From Nepenthes gracilis (taxonomy: Eukaryota; Streptophyta; Magnoliopsida; Caryophyllales; Nepenthaceae), in contig BSYO01000011.1 of NCBI GenBank assembly GCA_033239525.1, positions 10,135,973-10,199,972 on the forward strand: DNA of 64,000 nucleotides, written 5' to 3'. Position 1 is the stretch's first letter. Each line of letters opens with the position of its first letter. A program made the position numbers and the translations under genes. A model generated the notes under the pieces. It worked only from the letters and a program-made list of their open reading frames with translations. It did not search any database and was not told the origin of the DNA. Positions 20,801 through 32,300 of the stretch are shown here, piece by piece.

Positions 20801-22486
20801 AGAAGCGAGAGTTTCTCTTTTTCAAATTCCATTTTGAAATTTGAACTCGTTTTCTTTATTCGAAAAGGATGTTTCCTTTTCGGTGTTTCAGATTGGGATG
20901 AAGACTCAAAAGCCGCTATGGGTTTTCTTTCGGGTCTTTTGCCTTCGATGATGTTGGGCTTCCTTGCTCTGTCTGCTGGGGCTGTGAATCCCTATTCCAG
21001 GGTTCCTTGAGAAAGCTTTGGCTTTCGTTGCTGGCTAGTTTTGGCCAGTCGTGCCTTCCTGGATCTGGTTTTTTGGATCCGATGTCGGTAGCAACTGACA
21101 GCTTTCCTGCTGCTTGATGGATCTGGAGCAGTCGAATGTCTGGCTTGCTGGCCCTGAAGTTTCTCTGCCTGTGTATTGCCACTTGTTCGACGGTTTGGGG
21201 GATACCGTGCAACTCTGGCTGGGTGCTTTAGGCGTGGTACTGAAGAGCTGGCTGTAGACCTTTTGGATGCAATTGATCCTTCTGATGCGGTGGGGATCTT
21301 TCAGTTTGCTGCCATTTCTGGATTGTTTGGTTGCAACTACTGTGGGTTGCTGCGGATTGCTGGATTCTATCCGAAATGCTGTTTGATGGCAGCTGCTGTC
21401 TCCTCTGGCCTTTCGATAGCTCTCGCCCTAGTCTTTGGTTCTGGCACGGCCAGCTGGGCTGCGCTGCTGGCTATGATGTTCCTCAGCCAATGTGTCCCCT
21501 CCTGTTGGACGGGTTGGGGGGCCCGTGCAGTCCTGGTTTGGGGACTTCCTGGCTGTGGTCTGAAGAGCTGACCGAGGTCCAGTTTGGTTGCCCGTGATCC
21601 TCTGACGCGGTGGGTGTCTGCTGATTGTTGCCGTTTTGCGTCTTTCTTCTGCTATTTTTAAAATTTTTTTTTTTGGCCGGATGGGCCTTGAGGCCGGTTT
21701 GGCTTGCTGACATGGAATATCAAATGCCGTTTTGGACTTGCGCTGCAATTGCCGATTTCGACTTATGGACGGTTTGGCTTAACTGTGGCGGATTTCAATT
21801 GCCATTCTTCATGCCGGTTTGGCTCTGTTGCTCATATGCCGAGTTGGACTCGATGTTGCCGGTTTGCACTTGAGGCCGAAGTGGCTGGTATGCTGTGCTC
21901 CAGTGATGTGGGTGCAGATGCCGGATTGGCTGGAGTGCTGCTGGTGTGCAGCTAGTCTGAAGCTGGTGGTTCTGCCTATTTTGCTGCCCCTGAAGTAGCC
22001 CCTGTATGAAGCAGGGTGATCGGCAGATTTTGGAAGTCTGATGCTGAATTGGCTACAGAAGCAGTCTTGCTGCAGATGGTGTGATGATATTCCCGTAGGA
22101 AGAGTGTGCAGGTGCTGGTTTGCTTGCCTGCTTCAATTTGTTGTCCAGTTTACCGCTGGTGCATTTAGAAATTGCTCGAAATCTACCTGTTGCCAATTTT
22201 GGTACTACCCTTGGATTGGCATGTTTTGTTTAGGAATTGCTCTACTGATGTTGGGGCGCCTTGATTGTTTTGAATGATTACCAGCAATTTTGTTTCTCTG
22301 TTGGTTTCATCCATTGTATCTATTTGCTCGGGGCATGCCCTAGTGCTTATGGTTTATCCCCAAGTCGGATAAACACTTGGTAATAAACTATTATTTGTAA
22401 AATTTTTTCTCCTATTAATCCAAATCACTTATTTACCAAAAATTTGCTTACCAAAAAAAAAAAACTTACTTACCAAAAAAAAAAAA
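20801..22486 (+). mobile_element. ORF-less LINE-type element, forward
   Basis: A 1.7-kb insertion with TSD AAATGCACCAAGAGAG (20785-20800; repeated from 22488). Order: 5' hairpin module (arms TTCAAATT / AATTTGAA near 20820-20850), a noncoding core, TGCTG-rich UTR and terminal module (box 22327-22341). The core words CAGCCAATGTGTCCCCTC (21484) and GACGGGTTGGGGG recur, reversed, at about 46550-46600 in another ORF-less element, so this is a family. No ORF1 or ORF2 similarity was seen. Confidence 0.82.
22327..22486 (+). promoter_or_regulatory. Terminal module with a threefold TTACC-A(n) end
   Basis: Box CTCGGGGCATGCCCT, stem TTTATCCCCAAGT / ACTTGGTAATAAA (imperfect), then three consecutive ends: CACTTATTTACC-A(5), TTTGCTTACC-A(12), CTTACTTACC-A(12). 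The others in the window normally have one. Confidence 0.8.
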
Positions 22487-22800
22487 GAAATGCACCAAGA
22501 GAGAAGCCAGAGCTTCTCTCTCTACACGAGAGCTACATCGTGACAAAAAATTAAAGAGCCTCAATGAGGACAAGTTTAATAGAAACTACAAAATATGAAA
22601 TCTCTCAAATATTTCACACGAAACAAGCTCATGATCAGCTAAAAAAAAAAAAAATCTTTAACAACAAATTTAATGGAAACTCGATTATTAGTTCATATCT
22701 TTTAATGGCCATCCATGATAGTTCAAACAGCAGAAGTCGTAGAGTTCCACTTGTTGTCCAGATTACATATAATTTTCCTTGTTCTTATAGCCTTTGTTCT
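22487..22800. other. Continuation of the interrupted target, no gene seen
   Basis: GAGAGAAGCCAGAGCTTCTC (hairpin-like) completes the reversed 5' module begun before 20801. AT-rich DNA without recognisable coding follows. Confidence 0.4.
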
Positions 22801-23200
22801 TAAGTTAAAAACCAAAAGTCTTTTATCAAAATATCGGAAGTCTTCCACATCAAAGCTGGAGGTCTTTACTCAAGCCGAAGTTCTTTTTTATCAAAAGCCG
22901 GAGTTCTTTTTAACCAAAGTCGGAGGTCTTTTCAACAAGAACAAAATTTCTTTTTGCCAAAAGTCAGAGTCCTTTTCATCAAAAGCCGAAGTTCTTTTTG
23001 TCAAAAGTCGGAGTTCTTTTTGTCAAAAGCCGGAGTTCTTTTTGTCAAACGCCGGAGTTCTTTTTCATGGAACAAAATCCGATTTCAAAACATGCTCTAA
23101 AGCCGGTTTCAATTTCATGGGACAAATTCCGAATACCTTTCTTTTAACAAAGTCCGAGGTCTTTTCTCAAAGGTCAGAAGTATTTTCCTTAATCATGCAG
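22801..23200 (-). repeat. Degenerate GAACTCCG repeat array, reverse
   Basis: About 15 degenerate units of CGGAGTTCTTTTT(G)TCAAAAG(T/C) with a spacing near 25-27 bp. Reverse-complemented they read AAAGAACTCCGGCTTTTGA, the same motif that fills 60370-61340 on the plus strand inside the LTR-like block. This is probably a reversed piece of that repeat family. An apparent open frame across it follows from the period, not from a gene. Confidence 0.75.
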
Positions 23201-23270
23201 TAATCGAAGTTCATGCAGATCGACAAATAACCATACTTCGTGCATAAAGAAACTAAACATTATGAATACC

Positions 23271-24167
23271 TTTTTTTTTTGGTAAGTAAGTATTTTGGAT
23301 TGATGGGAGAAAAAATTACAAAATCGATGTTTTAACTCCAAGTATTTTAACTTGGGAGTAAAACATAACCCGCTGGGGCATACCTCGAACGATAGGTACA
23401 AACGGGAGTACAGACCAGACCTTTAGGAGGCCAACATTCAACAAAACCAATAATGAAAAATATTACATCACAAAAAACAGCGGGTCCAACCCACTAGTCT
23501 CATCAGCAACGACAGACTAATATATCAGCCAAGAGTATTTACAGCATACCCTGTACTGCTCCGGCATCAGAAGTCCATCCTCCATCCAGGAAACCGACAT
23601 CAGCTTTCTTCCAGCACACCGCCCGGAAGGAAAAAACCAACTGCATCTATTTTCCACATCCAACGTCAACCAGCTGCTAAGCAAATTCCAGCATCTGGGT
23701 CATCAGGACATGATTGTCGAGGCCTTTCCAACACACCAGCAGCACTGACAACCAGGTGCAGCATTCAGCCAGCACCAAGTTCCAACATTATCAGCAACAC
23801 TATCTCAAAACACATATGGTCACAAAGATGCTGCTCAAGAAGAGGCAGCATTTTATTCAGCATTGGACAAAACTCTAGCCCCTACAGCAGCAAAGCTCCA
23901 TCCGATTCAGCAAACCAATAGCATTTTCAACCCCATGCCATCTGGATAGCAAAATAGCCAATTCCATAACAAAGGGTAGACACCAACACAATCTTCATCA
24001 TGCCAAGCCAGCACAATCAAATCAGCAATGCAACAACAGCCCCAAACTGTATAATCAAGGCAGTAGCACCGCCAGAGGACAACCAGCTGCGGTGAGAGCC
24101 AGCAATCACAGGCCACAAAATGCAATTCAGACCGAACAGCACCAGAATCAACATAAATCAATCTGAT
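23271..24167 (-). mobile_element. 3' end of reverse ORF1-only element 5 (left part)
   Basis: Poly-T (23271-23280), then the reversed terminal module (box 23375-23389; sense stem TTTTACTCCCAAGT / ACTTGGAGTTAAAA with a bulge) and about 0.8 kb of CAGCA-rich UTR. The rest of this element resumes at 42519 after an inserted forward LINE. AATCTGAT (24160-24167) recurs as TCTGAT right after that LINE's poly-A (42519-42524), which supports the join. Confidence 0.7.
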
Positions 24168-24187
24168 GCAGCATTCAGCATCCCAAA

Positions 24188-26130
24188 ATGCAACGCCCGC
24201 GGCCTCCTCTTCCATCACCCTCTTCTTCTGATCGTTCCGTCCCCATTCCTTATTCAGTTGGCAGTCGTAGCCATCCGACTCGTCGCTCATTGCCTGACTC
24301 TGGACTACCCTTGGCCCCCATCTCCATTGATTCCAATCGCTTCCTTTCTTCAGCGCCAGTTGTCGAGATGGGCGGTATCCGCCCGGTGCCTTCCCGATTG
24401 CCCCTTCCGCCCCTGACAAAGACTTTCTTGCTTTGGTAAGGAACGCCGGTCGTTGTGTGCAATCGATCCTGATGGGCTCCCCCCATGCTGTTGGGGTGTC
24501 CTCTGAAGTCCCGGTGCCGTCGGCTGAATGCAGTGGTAGTCCGGATTGCTCTGAATTTTCCCGATGCCCTGGCGGGTCTCAACCCACCATGGCTGTCCGT
24601 CCTCCAGGGGCTCCGTTAAACCTTGAATCACTGGAAACTGCCTCTGTCAACGGATGCTCCATGGAAGTTGATCACCAGATTCTCCTTTCTCCAAGGCTGC
24701 CTGCTGCGTATCCCTTGTGTAAAGAAGCCCCTGTCTCTAACTCAGTTTCTGGCTCTGGGCCTACAAACAAAAAGGGAGGCATCACGCCTGGTGCCTCTTG
24801 GGCTTCGGTTGTGGAACAGCGAGCTTGTGGAGGTAAGCCCACGGTTAAATTCTTCCCTCCTTCCCCTTCCGATATGGCTAATCATATTTTGTCCCCCCCT
24901 CCCGAAGTAATTCAACAGAGTGTGGACATGTGGGGCTCCACCCTCGTGGGTTACTTTAACGGTAACCCAGTGCATTTCAATGCGGTCAACATCATTGCTA
25001 GGAAAATTTGGAGACGGTTCGAGTTATAGCATGTAGCTGGGAACGAATCGGGATTCTTTTTCTTTCGATTCTCCTCGAACACAATGCGTGAAAATTGCCT
25101 TAAAGGCGCCCCGTAGTCTATTGCTGGCCATACTATTTTCCTTAAGGAATGGAAATCCAGGATGGCCCTATTCCGTGATGAGCATAAATCATTTCTGGTT
25201 TAGATCACAATGTCCGGGATCCCGGTGGAATATTGGACCCCCCTGGGTTTATGCTGGATTACAAGTGCTGTTGGGAAACCCATTTGGCTGGACCTGGTCA
25301 CGGAAAAATTAGAGCGCTTGGGATTTGCTAGAGTGTGTGTCGAACTGGGGGCTGAAGCCCCCCGTCCGGAATCTGTGATGATCCGCACAAATGGATGTGA
25401 TGACCATCCGAATGACCATCTTAGGAAAATCAAGTTCACTTACCTTGATAAGATGGTGCGTAAGGAGATCCCCATGAAGAATGGGAGTAAAGGACCTCTC
25501 ATTAAAAAATCCTGGGTCCCTAAGAAGGTGGCCTCTGCTAAAGCCCATCCCCAAAGGTCTCCTAGAAAGACCAAAGACATACACTTAGGAATTTCTGATA
25601 AGAAGAGTGCGCTATCTGATAATCCTTTCAATGTGCTCCTGGAGGCTCCCACTGAAGACCCTATGGTGTGCGATGTCTTCATCCCGCCCATTTCCCGGTC
25701 TGAGGCTCCCATGGATCTCCCTATTAGTGTGCTCGGCCCTACCACTCCCCCTGAATCCCAATGTGGCCATCCACCTATCGGCCTTGAGGAGGTGGGACCT
25801 CAAGATGGGATTGCGCCTCAGACTAGGTCATCCCCTTCGCCCAATTCGAAAAGGCCGCAAGGTGGAGCTGAATGCTCCAATGATAAGGCCTCGACACGGG
25901 ACTTTCACGTCCCGCGACCGGTGATGATTGATGGCTATGTGGATGATTCAGGCCAATCCTCTTTTGAGAGCTCACATGATCCATTGAATCCTGGCCTAGT
26001 ATCGGATGGATATGACTCCATTGATCCTGAAATTGTGCCTAAGAGTAGGAGGCGTAAATCCTCTAAGAAGATGAGGAAAGTCCAGGGGCCTAAAAAGCAA
26101 AACCCCTTTTCGCCGAGTTCTAATGATTAA
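24188..26130 (+). pseudogene. ORF1 of the forward LINE (DUF4283-like, no zinc knuckle)
   Basis: About 640 codons; the first codons are lost or shifted (frame change near 24400). GASWASVVEQRACGG and VKFFPPSPSD lead into the DUF4283-like core HFNAVNIIARKIWRRFE...GFFFFRFS...PVEYWTPLGLCWITSAVG (about 24840-25310). Where CCHC-type ORF1s have the knuckle, this has a basic Gly/Ser/Lys patch (MKNGSKGPLIKKSWVPKKV, about 25471-25530). The end is SRRRKSSKKMRK...SSND. Stops: TAG at 25027, one TAG near 25113 and one at 25201, all where a Gln or Trp codon is expected. The TPxSIxxIxxKY motif of ORF1-only elements is absent. The stop overlaps the ORF2 start. Confidence 0.88.
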
Positions 26131-26889
26131 CATTGCATGCTAGAATGTGAGAGGACTCAATGGGGCAGTGAAAGCCCATGAAGTCCGAAATCTCATCAGG
26201 ACTCATGACTGTTCCATTATTGGCCTGGTTGAAACTAAAGTTGCAGAGATTAACGCGGCCTCTATTTCTGACAGGATTAATCCTCAATGGAGATGGTCCA
26301 TGAACTATTCCACCTCCTCTGTTGGGAGGATCTGGGTGGGATGAGATCCTATGAAGGTGGATGTTAAAGTTATTTCCAAGGATGACCAGGTTATCCATAC
26401 CGATGTGTCTTTCCTTGGAGATAACGCTCAGTGCCTCCTGTCCTTCGTGTATGGTGCTAACGTTGAAGGTCCTAGAAAACTTCTTTGGCATAGTCTTAGA
26501 AGCCAGTCAAGCCTCTCAAACAATGTTCCTTGGGCTGTCCTGGGCGACTTCAATGTAATTCGTTCGGCAACTGAGGCCCTGGGAGGATCCTGGCACCATA
26601 AAAGTGCCACTGACATCAATGAATTCCTTAGAGACTGTGACCTTGAAGATGTCAGTCATGAAGGCCAATTTTTTAACTGGAACGATGGTCGTGATCCCAT
26701 TACTCGAATTTATCGGAAAATAGATAGAGTGGTCGCAAATGGTCCGTGGTTTGATCTTTTTAGAAGATCTAAAGCTGTCTTCCCGCCCGCCAGATTATCT
26801 GATCACTCCGCATGCATTCTGCTTCCTACTGGCTGGGTTGCTCGAAAACACGGTATATTTCGGTTTAATAACTTTCTCACAAACTCCCC

Positions 26890-28865
26890 CTTTTTTTTTG
26901 GTAAGTAAGTGATTTGGATTAATGGGAGAAAAGAATTACAAATAGGATTTATCACCAAGTGTTATTCCGACTTGGGGATAAACCTAAAAAGCTAGGGCAT
27001 GCCCGAGCATTTTGATACAATAGATGAAACCTACTAAAAGACAAAAATGCAGGAATTCATACAATACTAGGAAACCACACAAGATGGATCCTAAACAAGG
27101 AGCATGCCAATCCATGGCAAAAAAGATTTTAATGTCAGCAACAAAATGTAGCCAGCATTTATCAGCCACGAATTTATCGATATCAGCCAACAGCCAACAT
27201 CTAACAAACTCAAGAAGAGCTTCGACTTCAGAAACCGGGAGCAACTTCACCGAGTCCCCATCGAAAAGAGTCAGCATACACATCAGCTTTGAAAGGCAAC
27301 CGACCAGCAGCTGAATTCCAACAGCAGCAACATCTTTGACTAACTAACATAGCAACAAATCTCAAAAGAACCCTTAAATCCAAGGCTCCAACCTTATAAC
27401 GCATCATACCAATGCTGGAAATCATCCTGGCAACTGCAACAAAGCCCCAACCCGACAGCATCTTCCGGTCGCAGCTTCACAGCCCTGCACCATCAGGGCA
27501 CAGGAGCACCGAACCACAGCAAGCCAGACAGCAGCACAGGGGCAGTTCCAGCATCAGTTGCAGCACCCAGAATCAAAAAACAAGTCATCAGCCTAAGCAA
27601 AAACTCGACCAAGAACATGAAAGGCCAGTACAGGCCTACCAATTCCCTTTCATTTCTGGGACAAAAGATAATCTGCAATCTCAGCAGCAGAAGATGCAAC
27701 AAACCACACTCCAATAGCTTGCAACAAAAAAACCCGCACCAACGAGCATCAAGCAGAGCATAAAGAGGCAGCAGCATATCATATACCATGCCACGAACCT
27801 CCAGATCCACCAAACACCATCAGTGCCAGGGGCAGTGAACCAACCATCACCAGGAGGCAATTTCAGCTACTCCTGATGCAGAGAACGAAGCATCCACAAA
27901 TTCAGCAAGTAACATTGTAGAAAAAAAGATCTCGAGACAAAAGATGAAACCCACGTCCCTCAATCACAATCTGGCCGCAGCAAAGGATCAATAAAGCCAG
28001 AGGAGGCATGTACCAATCATTGCAGCACGCCATACATTAGATGAAGTTGCAGCAAGGCAACGACATCAACACACTGGCTGAATTAGCCAGACAAGCAGTT
28101 CTATGGACTGCAACACCAGGGCACTCCTCAACAAGAAGGAAGATAGCAACCAAACGGTACCTCATTCAGCTACTCGTTCCTCAGCCAGAACGTCCCAATC
28201 CAGAAAACTCATGGGCTCCCCAAACCCCATCACAAATGGGCACACAGCCAGGGACAGAGCAACTCCAGAGGACAATCGGCTCCTTCAATTCCTTCGAAAT
28301 GAGACAGCAACCCATTGAAAATAATCTGATGCAGAGCAGCAGAAGTAACAAACGCACCCGAAGGGAGACAATCATCCGATCAGATCTTCGGCCAAATCTT
28401 CAGTATCCCGCCATTCAGCTCGAATCCAGAGCAGTACAGCATCCCCAAACCGACCACCAGGAGCGAAACTCAGGAGGAAAGACATCAGAGCGGCAGCGAA
28501 GACAATCAGGAGCGCCGAAACTTTCGCGAATCTCACAAGCCAACCAAACCGGTGGGGCCAGCCAGGAGCCCAGCCAGCAACGACACCAACCAGCCAGAGA
28601 CGCAAAGCCCTAGGGCAAAACAGCGAAGAGAAGAGGGCCTCGCGACGGGATAAAAGGAAGAGCAGGAGAGACGGGAGACGTCCAGGCTAAGCACCAGGAG
28701 ACCGGCCGAGGCCGGCTCCGGCGCCGCCCGGTCAGGTGAGAGGCGTCGCTGAAGGCGCGACCAAAATCGAGTTCAAATTTTGAACTCGAGGGATGAAGAC
28801 GAAGAGAGAAGCGGGAGCTTCTCTCCCATCACATTCTGCTCTCGTTTTTGAAGTTATCTCTCTCA
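26890..28865 (-). mobile_element. ORF-less LINE-type element, reverse, 13-bp TSD
   Basis: A 1,976-bp insertion between copies of TCACAAACTCCCC (26877-26889 and 28866-28878). In its sense direction: 5' hairpins (28825-28804 and 28788-28768), a GC-rich leader with CCGGCCTCGGCCGG-like palindrome, a noncoding core, TGCTG-rich UTR, and terminal module next to the poly-T (box 26994-27006). A very similar GC-rich leader occurs in the element at 45272-47427. No ORF1 or ORF2 similarity was found, so it must have moved in trans. Confidence 0.88.
28768..28825 (-). promoter_or_regulatory. Paired 5' hairpins of the ORF-less element
   Basis: CGAGTTCAAA-T-TTTGAACTCG (28768-28788) and GAGAGAAGC-GGGA-GCTTCTCTC (28804-28825), both perfect. 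In sense order the GAGAGAAGC hairpin comes first, as in elements 1, 3 and 4. Confidence 0.82.
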
Positions 28866-29380
28866 TCACAAACTCCCCAAAGTTCCTTCCTTTGGTCAAG
28901 GAAGCTTGGGAGTCTGAAAGTGATGGTACTCCGATGTTTAAGCTGGTGTCCTCTCTAAAAAATGTGAAGTGTGCGCTCAAAACTCTTAACGTCCAAAACG
29001 GAGATGTTCATGACGAGGTTGTGCGTACCCGAAAATGCCTGGAAGAGGTCCAATCTATGACCATCCCTCACACAAGGAATTGTCGCATGGAACGACATTG
29101 TAAGGATGCTTATTTTTCTGCTATGGCTAAGGAGGCTGACTTCCTCCGCCAAAAAGCCAAGATCAAATGGATCAAAGAGGGCGACCAATGCACAAAATTC
29201 TTTTTCAAAACCGTTAGCGGGAACAATAACCGGAATAGGATTATCTCCCGCCTTGATGAGTCTGGAAATCCTACCAATGGTACGGAGGAGCTTAATAATC
29301 TTATTGAAGGCCATTTCAAAAGCTCGGGATGTGGCCGATCCCATGGGACGGCGGAGGCAAATTGTCTCCGTCTACATCCT

Positions 29381-32300
29381 TAATTTTGCCTGCTAGAATG
29401 TCGAGAGGACTCGATACGGTAGTGAAAGCCCGTAAGTCAATCTCATCGAGACTCATGGCTGTTCCATTGTGCTTTGGATTGAAACTAAAGTTACCCGAGA
29501 GATTATATGCGGCCTCTATTTAAAGCCAGGATTAATCACGATGGGAGATAGTCAAGCGAACTATTCCACCTCCTCTGTTGGGAGGATCTAGGTGGGATGG
29601 GATCCTATGAAGGTGGATGTTAAAGTTATTTCCAAGGATGACCAGTTATCCATACCGATGTGTCTTTCCTCGAGATAACGCTACATTGCCTCCTGTCCTT
29701 CGTGTATGGTGCTAACGTTGAAGGTCCTAGAAAACTTCTTTGGCATAGTCTTAGAAGCTAGTCGGACCTCTCAAACGATGTTCCTTGGGCTGTCCGGGCG
29801 ACTTCAATGTAATTCGCTCGCAATCGAGGGCCCGGGAGGATCCTCGCACCATAAAAGTGCCACCGACATCAATGAATTTTTAGAGATCGCGGACCTTGAA
29901 GACAGTCATGAAGGCCAATTTTTTAACCGAACGATGGTCGTGATCCCATTACTCGAATTTATCGGAAATTAGATAGAGTGGTCATGAACGGTCCGTGGTT
30001 TGATCTTTTAGAAGATCTAAAGCTGTCTTCCCGCCAGCCAGATTATCTGATCACTCCCCATGCATTTTGCTTCCTACTGGCTGGGTTGCTCGAAAACGCG
30101 GTATGTTCCGGTTTAATAACTTTCTCACAAACTCCCCAAAGTTCCTTCCTTTGGTCAAGGAAGCTTGGGAGTCTGAAAGTGATGGTACTCCGATGTTTAA
30201 ACTGGTGTCCTCTCTAAAAAATGTGAAGTGTGTGCTCAAAACTCTTAATGTCCAAAACGGAGATGTTCATGAAGAGGTTGTGCGTACCCGAAAATGCCTG
30301 GAAGAGGTCCAATCTATGACCATCCCTCACACAAGGAATTGTGGCATGGAACGACATTGTAAGGATGCTTATTTTTCTGCTATGGCTAAGGAGGCTGACT
30401 TCCTCCGCCAAAAAGCCAAGATCAAATGGATCAAAGAGGGCGACCAATGCACAAAATTCTTTTTCAAAACCGTTAGCGGGAACAATAATCGGAATAGGAT
30501 TATCTCCCTCCTTGATGAGTTTGGAAATCCTACCAATGGTACGGAGGAGCTTAATAATCTTATTGAAGGCCATTTCAAAAAAGCTCTGGGATGGGGCCGA
30601 TCCCATGGGACGGCGGAGGCAAATCGTCTCCGTCCTTACATCCTTAATTCTGTCCCTGACTCATTAACCGGCCCCCATGTTAGGGCGGTTAGCAAGGAGG
30701 AAATTCGCTCTGCGATCTATTCCATTGGAGATGATAGAGCCCCTGGTCCTGATGGCTTTACATCGAAATTCTTTAAGGACTCTTGGGAGATTACGGGTCA
30801 CACTGTTTCTGAAGCAATTCATGACTTCTTTAAGTATGGAAAGCTCCTTAAACAGTTGAACACTACTTTGATCAGCCTTATTCCTAAAGTCCAGTCCTCT
30901 CGGTCGGTTTCAGACTACCGCCCGATTTCCTGTTGCAATGTCATTTACAAAGTGATATCTAAAATACTTGCTAACAGAGTTAAGGCCACTCTTCCCTTCC
31001 TGGTTAAAAGATGCCAAACGGCCTTTGTGGAGGGGAGGCAGATTAGTGATAATATTCACTTAGCTCAGGAGCACCTGCATAAGTATCACCGGGGATCAAA
31101 CCCGCCAAGATGTACTATGAAGGTTGATCTTATGAAAGCTTATGACTCTGTCTATTGGGATTTTATTATCAATATTCTGACTCTCATGAAGTTTCCCCCA
31201 CAAATGGTCAATTGGATTTGTCAATGCATTACTACTCCGATGTATTCACTCAACATCAATGGGGAAGTTGTTGGTTTCTTCAAAGGTGGTAAAGGTCTCC
31301 GCCAAGGGGATCCGCTCTCTCCCTATTTATTTGTCCTTGTGATAGAAGTTCTAAATGACATTATTGAGGTCAAGGCAAGGCGGGATAATAATTTTAAATT
31401 TCACTTGAAATACGTCGAAGCTCAGATTGTTATGCTTGCCTTTGCTAATGACCTACTCCTCTTCTCCCAGGCTGATTCCCAATCAATCCAGATCCTTAAG
31501 GAATGCCTTGATGAATTTTATGCTACCTCTGGCCTATCGGCTAATCCGAAGAAAAGTGAAATCTTCATCTGTTCCAAGGACGATTCTCTTCACCAGGTCA
31601 TAATTGCAATCATGGGATTCAAAGTGGGCAAACTTCCAATAAGATACCTGGGGGTCCCATTGATCACCTCCAGGCTCTCGGTTTCTGATTGCAAAGCTCT
31701 CACTGATAGAATCACCAAAAGAATCACTTCATGGAAAAGTAGATGGCTCTCCTTTGGTGGGCAGTTGCAACTCATTGCCTCCATCCTCTCATCTATCCTC
31801 CTCTACTGGGCCTCTCTCTTTATTCTGCCCAAAGCAATCCTTAAAGCAATTGATGGCATTTTGCGACGTTTCCTTTGGAATGGTTCTTCCGAAGGTAGAG
31901 TTAGTGCTAAAGTAGTTTGGCATGACATTTGCTTCCCCAAGACAGAAGGTGGGCTGGGTATCAAAAATCTTCTGGATCAAAATAAGGCTCTCAATTGTAA
32001 GCTGCTTTGGCGTCTCCCGAATAAAGACTCAAATTCGCCTCGGTCCTCTTAGATTTATAAGAATGTAATCAAAGACGATGCATTTGGACCTCGAAAATCC
32101 CTGCAGAGACGCCCCTTGAGCCGGGCGCAAGATTATGAAACTAAGGCCTTTCATGCACGCCTACGTGGTCAAGGACATCGGGATGGTTCGATACTTTCCT
32201 GCACGACATTTGGCACCCCTTGGTCCGAGCGCAGGTGAGTACCGACCGTACTCCCTTGTTTCTGGTTTGCACCGGGATGTTAAGGTTGACGCTATTATCA

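Larger units (their letters stand above)
26124..29380 (+). pseudogene. ORF2 endonuclease part, first copy, split by an insertion
   Basis: ORF2 begins at ATG 26124, overlapping the ORF1 stop (ATGATTAA). Codon 7 is TAG for Trp. RGLNGAVKAHEVRN, GLVETK, GDFNVIRS and SDHSACILL identify the endonuclease (His/Asp catalytic SDH kept). TGA replaces Trp near 26342. The frame is cut at 26889 by a reverse ORF-less element and resumes at 28879 (KFLPLVKEAW) up to HGTAEANCLRLHP. It then stops abruptly and the sequence returns to the beginning of ORF2, so only about the first 430 codons are represented. Confidence 0.87.

Noticed and set aside
22715..23203. A 162-codon open frame
   Set aside because: It runs through the 25-27 bp tandem units; the repeated Lys/Phe/Ser pattern of its translation only mirrors the repeat.
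27000..28860. Open frames of up to 190 codons in the ORF-less element (plus strand)
   Set aside because: They are antisense to the element, Gln/Ser-rich because of CAGCA words, and not kept in the other ORF-less copies.
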